DNA of 64,000 nucleotides from Ralstonia insidiosa (GTDB lineage: Bacteria; Pseudomonadota; Gammaproteobacteria; Burkholderiales; Burkholderiaceae). Positions 52,970 to 60,315 of this stretch are shown in pieces. The DNA lies in the NCBI RefSeq assembly GCF_008801405.1, contig NZ_VZPV01000001.1, positions 2,542,001 to 2,606,000 of the forward strand, read 5' to 3'. The notes under the pieces are model-generated. The model saw only the letters and a program-made list of their open reading frames with translations, did not search any database and had not been told where the DNA came from. Both the position numbers and the translations under genes were made by a program. Position 1 is the first letter of the stretch. Every line of letters begins with the position of its first letter.

Positions 52970-53782
52970 TCAGGCCACGCGGCGATGTTGCGCGTAACCC
53001 TTGAGCACTTCTTCGCGCAACACATCCCAGATGCGAGCGTGCAGGTTGACGAAGCCGGCTTGATCACGGATCTCGGCCACATCGCGCGGGCGCGGCAGGT
53101 CGATGACGAACTCGCCGATCGGGTGCGTGCCGGGGCCGGCTGACAGCACGACCACGCGGTCGCTCATGGCAATGGCTTCGTCCAGATCGTGTGTGATGAA
53201 CAGCACGGCCTTTCGCTTGGCAGCCCAGAGGTCGAGCACCTCGTTCTCCATCAACTGGCGCGTCTGGATGTCGAGCGCAGAAAACGGCTCGTCCATGAGG
53301 ATGATGTCGGGGTCGAGCACCAACGTTTGCGCCAGGCTCACGCGCTTGCGCATGCCGCCGGAGAGTTGATGCGGATAGCGATCTTCAAACCCGGTCAGGC
53401 CCACGCGCGCCAGCCACGACATCGCCAGCTCGCGCGCCTCCTTGTCGGGCGTGCCGCGAAATTCCAGCCCGGCCAGCACGTTGTCGAGCGCGCTGCGCCA
53501 CGGCATCAACGCTTCAGCCTGGAACATGTAGCCGGCACGGCGGTTGATGCCGGCCAGCGGTTCGCCGAACACGCGCACCTGCCCCGACGATGGCTGCAAC
53601 AGCCCCGCCGCCAGATTCAGCAAGGTGGATTTGCCACAGCCGGTCGGGCCCACCACCGAGACGAACTCGCCGGCCTGGATATCCAGCGTCGTGTTCTGCA
53701 CGGCGGTGTAGCGCTGGCCCGGTTTGTCAGGCGAGAGGAAGGTACAGGTAATCTGGTCGAACGAAAGCGCGGGCGTCGTCAT
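52970..53782 (-). CDS. ABC transporter ATP-binding protein (SsuB/TauB type)
   Basis: 270 residues. Walker A GPTGCGKSTLLNLAAG (about 45-60), Q-loop, signature LSGGMRKRVSLAQTL, Walker B ILMDEPFSALD and switch His in FITHDLDEA. It couples ATP hydrolysis to import by the neighbouring permease. It lies 73 bp after the binding-protein gene. Confidence 0.94.
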   Translation of the reverse strand: MTTPALSFDQITCTFLSPDKPGQRYTAVQNTTLDIQAGEFVSVVGPTGCGKSTLLNLAAGLLQPSSGQVRVFGEPLAGINRRAGYMFQAEALMPWRSALDNVLAGLEFRGTPDKEARELAMSWLARVGLTGFEDRYPHQLSGGMRKRVSLAQTLVLDPDIILMDEPFSALDIQTRQLMENEVLDLWAAKRKAVLFITHDLDEAIAMSDRVVVLSAGPGTHPIGEFVIDLPRPRDVAEIRDQAGFVNLHARIWDVLREEVLKGYAQHRRVA

Positions 53783-53855
53783 GGTGTCTGCCTGATGGCT
53801 ACCAAGAAAGCAATGCGCCCGGCTGGACCGGGCGCAGGATGAAAGTCTGCCGGAC

Positions 53856-54905
53856 TTAGTGGTACTTCGCGTTGGCCTTCTGCACGAAGGTGTTGGTGAA
53901 GGTCTGGTCCAACTTGATCTGCTTGCCCTTCACTTCCGCGTCAAACTCCGACAGCGTACGCAGTGCCGTGGTCGGGCCATCGGCCGGCATCGCACCGTCC
54001 GGCGAGATGGCCTCACGCACCTTGTCCCAGGCCGCCAGATACAGCGCGCGATCCCCCAGCAGGTAGGCTTCCGGCACGGTCTTGACGATGTCCGACGGGC
54101 CCGCCTTCTGCAGCCACTTCAGCGCACGCACCATGGCGTTGGTCAGCGCTTGTGTCGTGTTTGGGTTCTTCTGGATGAACGCAGTGGATGCGTACAGGCA
54201 GCCAGCCGGCATGTTGCCCCCGAAGACGGCCTTGGTATCGGCCAGCGTACGGGTGTCGGAAACGACGCGCACTTCGTTCTTCTGCGTGAGCATCGACATG
54301 ACCGGGTCCAGATTGGCCAGCGCGTCGATCTGCCCCGCACGGATGGCCGCAATGGCACCGTTGCTCGGGCCCACACCGATGATCGACACCTCGTTCGGCT
54401 TGATGCCGGCGCGGGCCAGCACGTAGTTGACCATGATGTTGGTCGACGAGCCCGGGGCCGTCACGCCGATCTTCTTGCCCTTCAGGTCAGCGATCGACTT
54501 GTAGTTGGGCATCGTCTTGTTGTTGATCGCCAGCACGATCTGCGGAGCGCGGCCTTGCAGCACGAACTCCTGGTACATCTGGCCCTTGGCCTGCAGCACC
54601 AGCGTGTGTTCGTAGGCGCCGCTCACCACATCAGCGCTGCCGCCCACCACGGCCTGCAGTGCCTTGGCACCGCCAGCAAAGTCGACGATCTCGACATCCA
54701 GGCCTTCGTCCTTGAAGTAGCCCAGGCGCTCGGCAATCGTCAGCGGCAGGTAGTAGAACAAGGCCTTGCCGCCCACGGCGATGGTCACCTTGCTCTTCTC
54801 CGGCTTGCCCTGCGCCAGCACGGCGGGGCTAGCTGCCAGCAGGCTCGTCGCGCATAGCGCTGCGCCCATCCATTTTGCCCAGCGGCTGATGCCTCGTGTC
54901 CCCAT
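53856..54905 (-). CDS. ABC transporter substrate-binding protein (NMT1/TauA-like)
   Basis: 349 residues from ATG 54905, preceded by AGGAGA. Signal peptide ends VLAQG. The mature protein is of the SsuA/THI5-like periplasmic family: GGKALFYYLPLTIAERLGYF, LDVEIVDFAGGAKALQAV, LKGKKIGVTAPGSSTN. These proteins bind nitrate, sulfonates, taurine, pyrimidine precursors or aromatic acids; the ligand cannot be told here. First gene of the binding protein-ATPase-permease operon. A deleted palindromic repeat copy begins 24 bp upstream and must be in its leader or promoter. Confidence 0.92.
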   Translation of the reverse strand: MGTRGISRWAKWMGAALCATSLLAASPAVLAQGKPEKSKVTIAVGGKALFYYLPLTIAERLGYFKDEGLDVEIVDFAGGAKALQAVVGGSADVVSGAYEHTLVLQAKGQMYQEFVLQGRAPQIVLAINNKTMPNYKSIADLKGKKIGVTAPGSSTNIMVNYVLARAGIKPNEVSIIGVGPSNGAIAAIRAGQIDALANLDPVMSMLTQKNEVRVVSDTRTLADTKAVFGGNMPAGCLYASTAFIQKNPNTTQALTNAMVRALKWLQKAGPSDIVKTVPEAYLLGDRALYLAAWDKVREAISPDGAMPADGPTTALRTLSEFDAEVKGKQIKLDQTFTNTFVQKANAKYH

Positions 54906-54928
54906 GCTTGTCTCCTGAATGCGTTGTT

Positions 54929-55007
54929 CTGCGAACTTGTCCACGATCCTACTGCGCGCCCCGATCTTGGCTCTGCGATGCTCGCTACGAACCGAGAACA
55001 GGTTCTC
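54929..55007 (-). repeat. Palindromic repeat element, internally deleted copy A
   Basis: 79 bp matching the reverse complement of the 56312-56436 element over nearly its full length (CACGATCCTACTGCGC, CCCGATCTTGGC, TCTGCGATGCTCGCTACG, GAGAACAGGTTCTC). It lacks 48 bp from the middle. The missing piece lies between two CTCG tetramers in the full copy, so the loss looks like a slip between short direct repeats. Its outer arms are degraded. It lies between the CoA-transferase stop and the binding-protein start. Confidence 0.8.
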
Positions 55008-55079
55008 CAGCGTTCACTGCCTTGGCGGCGATATTACCGCAACGATTTGCCACACAACATGCGGGATGGTCCTAGCTCC

Positions 55080-56288
55080 TTAGCTTGCCGCCTCGGCAAT
55101 CACGCCTTGTGCGGCCAACGCATCGATCTGCGCGTCGGTCAGGCCATGGCTGCGCAGCACGTCGCGTGTGTGCTGACCCAGGCGCGGAGCGCTGGCCTGT
55201 ACCGCACCGGGTGTGCCGGAAAGCTTGGGTACCACGCCCGGCATTTCGACGTCGATGCCCGACTGCGCGCGCACGGTCTCAATGACACCTCGCGCGCGAT
55301 AGTGCGGGTCGGCAGCAATGTCGGCGATGGTGTAGATCGGCCCGCTGGGCACCTCGGCCTCTTGCAGCGCAGCCAAAACCTCTGCAATGGGAAGCGCGCC
55401 CGTCCACGCGTTGATGGCGGCATCGATCTCGTCGACGCGGGCGGCGCGGCCATCGTTGCGCGCAAGCCCTGGATCATCGGCGAGGTCTGGTCGGCCCATG
55501 CGCTGCATCAGGCGGCGGAAGATGTTGTCACCGTTCGCGGCGATCAAGACGTACTCGCCGCCCGCACAGCGATAGGCATTGGACGGCGCAATGCCAGGCA
55601 ATGCCCCGCCTGCCGGATGGCGAATGGCGCCGAATACCGAGTACTCCGGCAGCAGACTCTCCGTCAGGTTGAAGACCGACTCATACAAGGCTACGTCGAT
55701 CACCTGCCCCTTGCCGCCGCGCGCGTCGCGTTCATAGAGCGCGAGCAGCACGCCCAGCGCGCCGTGCAACCCGGCAATCGTGTCGCCCAGCGACAGCCCA
55801 GCGCGCGCAGGCGGGCGCCCCGGCTCACCGGTCAGGTAGCGCAGGCCTGCCATCGCCTCGGCAATCGCTGCAAAGCCCGGCTCGTCGCGCTTGGGGCCAG
55901 TCTGACCGTAGCCCGATACGCGCAGCATGATCAGCTTCGGGTTGATGGCCGACAGCGCCTCGTACGACAGACCCCACTTCTCCATCGTGCCGGGGCGGAA
56001 ATTTTCAATGAGCACGTCTGCCTCGGCGGCCAGCTTGCGCACCACCTCCTGGCCCTCGGGCACACGCAAATCCACGCAGACAGACTGCTTGTTGCGCGAC
56101 TGCGCCTCCCACCAGACCGAGGTGCCTTCATGCAGCATCCGCCATTTGCGCAGCGGATCGCCCTGACCCGGCGGCTCGATCTTGATGACCTGCGCGCCGA
56201 AATCGGCGAGCGTCTTGGCGGCAAACGGCCCGGCAATCAATTGCCCGAGTTCGAGCACGCGGATGTTCTGCAAAACCTGTGTCGGCAT
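55080..56288 (-). CDS. CaiB/BaiF family (class III) CoA-transferase
   Basis: 402 residues. Start MPTQVLQNIRVLELGQLIAGPFAAKTLADFGA; SVCVDLRVPEGQEVV; the catalytic Asp region and VLIENFRPGTMEKWGL; GYGQTGPKRDEPGFAAIAEAMAGL, GLSLGDTIAGLHGALGVLLALYE; C-terminal half of two interlocking domains. It moves CoA between organic acids, e.g. formyl-CoA:oxalate or succinyl-CoA:carboxylate types. Donor and acceptor are unknown. The gene stands alone between two copies of a palindromic repeat, next to an importer and a LysR gene. Confidence 0.93.
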   Translation of the reverse strand: MPTQVLQNIRVLELGQLIAGPFAAKTLADFGAQVIKIEPPGQGDPLRKWRMLHEGTSVWWEAQSRNKQSVCVDLRVPEGQEVVRKLAAEADVLIENFRPGTMEKWGLSYEALSAINPKLIMLRVSGYGQTGPKRDEPGFAAIAEAMAGLRYLTGEPGRPPARAGLSLGDTIAGLHGALGVLLALYERDARGGKGQVIDVALYESVFNLTESLLPEYSVFGAIRHPAGGALPGIAPSNAYRCAGGEYVLIAANGDNIFRRLMQRMGRPDLADDPGLARNDGRAARVDEIDAAINAWTGALPIAEVLAALQEAEVPSGPIYTIADIAADPHYRARGVIETVRAQSGIDVEMPGVVPKLSGTPGAVQASAPRLGQHTRDVLRSHGLTDAQIDALAAQGVIAEAAS

Positions 56289-56311
56289 GGTCGTATAGAG
56301 AACGTTGAATT

Positions 56312-56436
56312 CAGAACCTGTTCACGATCCGTAGCGAGTGGCCCGAGGTTGGCAGGAGAAGCGCAGCCGTACAAGAGTACGGCGAGCATCGCAGTGCCAA
56401 GATCGGGTTGCGCAGTAGGATCATGAACAGGTTCTC
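56312..56436 (+). repeat. Palindromic repeat element, full copy B
   Basis: About 125 bp with 18-bp terminal inverted arms (AGAACCTGTTCACGATCC at the left, 56313-56330; the reverse complement with one change at 56418-56435). A perfect internal hairpin CCGTAC-AAGA-GTACGG lies at 56367-56382. It begins 23 bp upstream of the CoA-transferase start, and its right arm reaches the stop codon of the LysR gene (56435-56437). No reading frame. Probably a REP/MITE-like non-coding repeat of Ralstonia. Confidence 0.85.
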
Positions 56437-57349
56437 AGAGTGCGGCAGGATTGCCGAGTAGATGCGTCATCAACAGGCGCGCAGAACTGGTGAGTGCATC
56501 CGGATCGCGCACGCCCACCAGCAGACGGCGATGTGCCCACTCGTCTTGCAGCGGCACCAATGCGAGGCCCGCACCCGGCAGGCCCGACACATGTCCTTGT
56601 GCAGCAATACGCGGCAGCACCCCCACGCCCAGACCCGAGGCCACCATGCGGCAGACCGCCTCGAAGCTGCGCACCTGAATGCGCAAGCGCAGCGGCTTGC
56701 CCAGGCGCTGGCTCTCTTCCAGCAGTTGCGCGGCCAGCGACGTGCCCGGCGGCAGGCTGACGAAATCGAACTCCACCGCATCGGCAAAACTCACCTGCTT
56801 GCGGCCTGCCAGCGGGTGGTTGCGCGGTGTGACAAGGGCGAGATCGTCCTCGCGGTAGTCAAACGATTGCAACCCATCGCATGGCGTGCCGGCGGCGAAG
56901 ATGCCGAGGTCCGCACGGTTCTCGCGCAGCGCGGCGACGATATCGCCACTGTCCTGCTCCTCCAGCGCGATGCGGATGGCCGGATTGGCCAGCATGAAAG
57001 CAGCCAGGTCATCGGCCAGGAACTGCGTGATCGACGAGGTATTGGCCCACACACGCACCTGCCCGCGTGTGCCGGCGGCAAAGTCCGACAGCGCGCCGGC
57101 CATGCGTTCGACGTCTTGCAGAATGCCCACGGCATGGCGAAAGCATGCCTGGCCAGCCTCGGTCAGCTCCACGCCAGCGGCATGGCGATACAGCAGCGGC
57201 GCGCCCACTGCGGCCTCTAGGTCGGAAATCCGCTTGCTTGCCGCGGCCACGGCCAGGTGTGATTGCCGCGCCCCAGCAGAAATGCTGCCCAGCCGGGCCA
57301 CCGCCACAAACAGGCCGAGGGTGACGAGATCGAAGCGGGCAAGGTTCAT
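56435..57349 (-). CDS. LysR-family transcriptional regulator
   Basis: 304 residues from ATG 57349 (MNLARFDLVTLGLFVAVARLGSISAGA). Winged HTH at about 5-62 (ARQSHLAVAAASKRISDLEAAVGAPLLYRH), then the periplasmic-binding-protein-like effector domain. Divergent from the porin gene with 159 bp between, the usual LysR layout, so it may control the porin, the CoA-transferase or both. The effector is unknown. Its stop codon lies at the edge of repeat copy B. Confidence 0.9.
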   Translation of the reverse strand: MNLARFDLVTLGLFVAVARLGSISAGARQSHLAVAAASKRISDLEAAVGAPLLYRHAAGVELTEAGQACFRHAVGILQDVERMAGALSDFAAGTRGQVRVWANTSSITQFLADDLAAFMLANPAIRIALEEQDSGDIVAALRENRADLGIFAAGTPCDGLQSFDYREDDLALVTPRNHPLAGRKQVSFADAVEFDFVSLPPGTSLAAQLLEESQRLGKPLRLRIQVRSFEAVCRMVASGLGVGVLPRIAAQGHVSGLPGAGLALVPLQDEWAHRRLLVGVRDPDALTSSARLLMTHLLGNPAAL

Positions 57350-57508
57350 CGTGAAGCCATCTGGCGGAGTTGGAGAAATGCGACAGGTTCGTGCAAACGG
57401 CGCGGTTTTCACCGGTTGGTCATGACACGGCGTTTACTATCGCCGGGTTTTTGCCTATTCCGAGCGCACAACCCTGGAATTCTAGCGGCTGCCCTCTACG
57501 TTGCGCCC

Positions 57509-58906
57509 ATGCCATCCTCGCCTCTTCGCCTCGCACCCCGGTCTTTTTTTCACCGTACCAAGCGTGCCGGCACCGCCCGGCAGGCCCTGATGGCCGTCAT
57601 GCTAACGCTGGGCCTGCAGGGGATTGCCCTGGCAGCAGATGCCGACACCCCGCCTGCGGACATCCCAGAGCCCGAACGCTGGAACATTCACGGGCAGTTC
57701 ACCAATGTGACGCAATGGCACCCGTCGTTCCACGCGCCGTATAGCGGCACAAACAGCCTGACACCAGAGACCAATAACAAAGAGACGGCCGACATCACGC
57801 TTTATCTTGGCGTGCGTCTATGGAAAGGCGCAGAGCTGTACGCCAACCCCGAAGTCGACCAGGGTTTCGGCCTGAACAACACGGTCGGGCTGGCCGGCTT
57901 CTCCAGTGCGGAAGCCTACAAAGTTGGCAACAACACCCCGTATCGCAAGCTGCCGCGCCTGTTCCTGCGACAAGTCATCGATTTGGGTGGCGAGCAACAG
58001 GCAGTAGAGAGCGGGCCCAACCAGCTTGCCGGCAGCCATTCGGCCAACAACCTGACCATCACCGTCGGCAAGTTCTCGGTGGTCGACATCTTTGATACGA
58101 ACACCTATGCGCACGACCCGCGCGGTGACTTCCTGAATTGGTCGGTGGTCGATGCAGGCGCATTTGACTACGCGGCCGACGCCTGGGGTTACACGCACGG
58201 CTTGGCGGTGGAGTGGACGCAATCGTGGTGGACGCTGCGCGGCGGCTTGTTCGCACTGTCGAACGTGCCCAACAGCATCACCATCGACACCACATGGAAG
58301 CAATACCAGTGGGTGGGGGAATTTGAAGCGCGCCAGAACTGGTTCGGCCGCCCCGGCAAAGTCAAGCTGCTGGCGTTCGCCTCGCGCGGCAAGATGGGCG
58401 GCTACGGCGATGCAGTGAACCTGGCCCAACAGACCGGCACCACACCGGACACCGGCCTCGTGCGGCGACTCGCCTGGCGCCCCGGCATTGCGGTGAACCT
58501 GGAGCAAGAGGTCACTGATGACGTAGGGGTCTTCGCCCGCGCCAGCATGAACGACGGCAGCAAGGAGACGTTCGAATTCACCGACATCAACCAGTCGGTG
58601 TCGGCCGGGCTCTCGCTCAAAGGCACGCGTTGGGGGCGCCCGAACGACACGTTTGGCGCGGCTGTGGTGGTGAATGGCTTGTCAGGCGCGGCACGCCAAT
58701 ACTTTGCGGCTGGCGGCATGGGTGTGCTGATCGGCGATGGCGCATTGAACTACGGCACCGAGCGCATCGCCGAGCTGTACTACAACTGGGCAGTCGTAAA
58801 GCACTTAACGCTGGGCTTGAACTATCAGTACGTCGTCCACCCCGCGTACAACCGGGATCGCGGCCCGGTGTCCATCGTGGGTGCGCGCATCCACGCTGAG
58901 TTTTAA
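57509..58906 (+). CDS. OprB-like carbohydrate porin family protein
   Basis: 465 residues from ATG 57509; the frame is open upstream but this start precedes a signal peptide ending GIALAADA. The mature protein looks like an outer-membrane barrel: alternating polar/aromatic strands (ITLYLGVRLWKGAELYANPEVDQGFGL, NLTITVGKFSVVDIFDTNTYAHDPRGDFLNW, TLGLNYQYVVHP) and a terminal Phe (HAEF). It belongs to the OprB/carbohydrate-porin-like family, but the real substrate is uncertain. Divergent from the LysR gene. Confidence 0.85.
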   Translation: MPSSPLRLAPRSFFHRTKRAGTARQALMAVMLTLGLQGIALAADADTPPADIPEPERWNIHGQFTNVTQWHPSFHAPYSGTNSLTPETNNKETADITLYLGVRLWKGAELYANPEVDQGFGLNNTVGLAGFSSAEAYKVGNNTPYRKLPRLFLRQVIDLGGEQQAVESGPNQLAGSHSANNLTITVGKFSVVDIFDTNTYAHDPRGDFLNWSVVDAGAFDYAADAWGYTHGLAVEWTQSWWTLRGGLFALSNVPNSITIDTTWKQYQWVGEFEARQNWFGRPGKVKLLAFASRGKMGGYGDAVNLAQQTGTTPDTGLVRRLAWRPGIAVNLEQEVTDDVGVFARASMNDGSKETFEFTDINQSVSAGLSLKGTRWGRPNDTFGAAVVVNGLSGAARQYFAAGGMGVLIGDGALNYGTERIAELYYNWAVVKHLTLGLNYQYVVHPAYNRDRGPVSIVGARIHAEF

Positions 58907-58930
58907 GAAGCGCCTCGGAAGTTCGGAAGA

Positions 58931-59554
58931 TCAGAGCTGGCGCCGATCCAGCACCGCGCGGGCGATGGTGCCCGCGTCGACATATTCCAGCTCGCCACCC
59001 ACCGGCACGCCACGCGCCAGACGCGTCGCCTTGATGCCGCGCGCCTTGAGCATCTCGCCGATGTAGTGTGCGGTGGCCTCGCCTTCACTGGTGAAGTTGG
59101 TGGCGAGGATAACCTCGGTGCACGGCCCGCCCAGTGCAGGATCAGTCGCGCGGGCCAGCAGGCGTTCGAGGTGGATCTCCTTCGGGCCGATGTTGTCCAG
59201 CGGCGAGAGCCGCCCCATCAGCACGAAGTATTGGCCGCGATACGTGAGTGTCTGCTCAATCATCATCTGATCGGCGGGTGTTTCCACCACGCATAGCACA
59301 GACGCATCACGGCGCGAATCCAGGCAGGTTTCGCAGACTTCCTGCTCGGTAAAGGTGTTGCAGCGGCTGCAGTGTTGGATCGATTCGGTGGCCTCCCTCA
59401 GCGCCTGCGCCAGGCGCTCCGCACCATCACGATCATGCTGCAGCAGGTAGTACGCCATGCGCTGCGCAGACTTCGGACCGACGCCCGGCAGTACGCGCAG
59501 GGCCTCGACCAGCATCTGCAGCGCCGATGGCGTGCCCGAACCGCCGCGCGTCAT
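58931..59554 (-). CDS. recR: Recombination protein RecR
   Basis: 207 residues from ATG 59554 (a longer open extension is not conserved). Helix-hairpin-helix (LRVLPGVGPKSAQRMAYYLL), C4 zinc finger (CSRCNTFTEQEVCETC), Toprim domain (LCVVETPADQMMIEQT; YFVLMGRLSPLDNIGP) and a C-terminal Walker-like tail (THYIGEMLKARG-type). It works with RecO/RecF to load RecA on gapped DNA. Overlaps the ABM gene by four bases (ATGA), so it is translationally coupled to it. Confidence 0.96.
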   Translation of the reverse strand: MTRGGSGTPSALQMLVEALRVLPGVGPKSAQRMAYYLLQHDRDGAERLAQALREATESIQHCSRCNTFTEQEVCETCLDSRRDASVLCVVETPADQMMIEQTLTYRGQYFVLMGRLSPLDNIGPKEIHLERLLARATDPALGGPCTEVILATNFTSEGEATAHYIGEMLKARGIKATRLARGVPVGGELEYVDAGTIARAVLDRRQL

Positions 59555-59850
59555 GCCTGCTCCCAAACCAGCGTATGGTGCAGCACTTCCGGCATCGGAT
59601 CGTAGAAGTGATGCAGCAGTGCGCGCCAGCGCTGGTACTCGGCCGACTGCCGGAAACCCACGGTGTGGTCTTCCAGCGTCTGCCACTGCACCAGCAACAG
59701 GTAGTCGCCAGGCTTTTCCACGCAGCGTGACAGCGTCAGCGAAATAAAGCCCTGCATTGCACCGATGATGTGACGGGCCTCGCCAAAAGCCGCCTCGAAG
59801 GCGGCTTCCTGGCCGGGCTTGACGTGCAGCAGCGCAGATTCCAGCACCAT
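59551..59850 (-). CDS. Antibiotic biosynthesis monooxygenase (ABM) domain protein
   Basis: 99 residues: MVLESALLHVKPGQEAAFEAAFGEA, FISLTLSRCVEKPGDYLLLVQWQTLEDHTVGFRQSAEYQRWRALLHHFYD. The ABM fold is a small dimeric ferredoxin-like barrel used in haem or quinol oxygenases and signal molecules; the true activity is unknown. It is placed between ybaB and recR, which elsewhere are usually adjacent, and overlaps recR. A TAGGAT element six bases before the ATG could give a leaderless mRNA. Confidence 0.85.
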   Translation of the reverse strand: MVLESALLHVKPGQEAAFEAAFGEARHIIGAMQGFISLTLSRCVEKPGDYLLLVQWQTLEDHTVGFRQSAEYQRWRALLHHFYDPMPEVLHHTLVWEQA

Positions 59851-59856
59851 GGCGCG

Positions 59857-59862
59857 ATCCTA
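59857..59862 (-). promoter_or_regulatory. -10-like element directly before the ABM gene
   Basis: Minus-strand TAGGAT followed by CGCGCC and the ATG, the same spacing and near-identical spacer as at rlmB. Match to TATAAT is only 4 of 6. Confidence 0.3.
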
Positions 59863-59888
59863 ATCAGCGTAACCTTTAGGGCGTGACC

Positions 59889-60236
59889 TTAGAACGGCAG
59901 CTTGAAGCCCGGCGGCAGCATGCTTGCCATGCCACCCAGACCCGACGTGAGCGAGCCCATCTTCTCTTGCGTGGTGGCCTCGGCCTTGCGCACGGCGTCG
60001 TTGAACGCAGCGGCGACCAGATCTTCCAGCAGTTCCTTGTCTTCGCCTTCGGCCACCAGGCTCGGGTCGATCGACACGCGCTTCACGTCATTCTTGCAGG
60101 TCATCACCACCTTCACGAGGCCAGCGCCAGACACGCCTTCCACCTCGATCAGGGCAAGCGCTTCCTGCGCCTTCTTCATGTTTTCCTGCATTTGCTGGGC
60201 TTGCTTCATCAGCCCAGCGATCTGGCCTTTCATCAT
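59889..60236 (-). CDS. ybaB: YbaB/EbfC family nucleoid-associated protein
   Basis: 115 residues from ATG 60236 (the next codon is also ATG), with AGGAGC upstream. An alpha/beta/alpha homodimer rich in Met and Gln at the start (GLMKQAQQMQENMKKAQEAL), then VEGVSGAGLVKVVMTCKNDVKRVSIDPSL. It binds DNA and often follows dnaX. The C-terminal GLGGMASMLPPGFKLPF is the usual Gly/Pro-rich tail. Confidence 0.95.
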   Translation of the reverse strand: MMKGQIAGLMKQAQQMQENMKKAQEALALIEVEGVSGAGLVKVVMTCKNDVKRVSIDPSLVAEGEDKELLEDLVAAAFNDAVRKAEATTQEKMGSLTSGLGGMASMLPPGFKLPF

Positions 60237-60315
60237 GGTCGTTGCTCCTTGCAATGGGTCATACGAGGCGCACCGCTTGATTGGGCGCGCCGGTGTTCAG
60301 TTTGGGAATGCGTGT

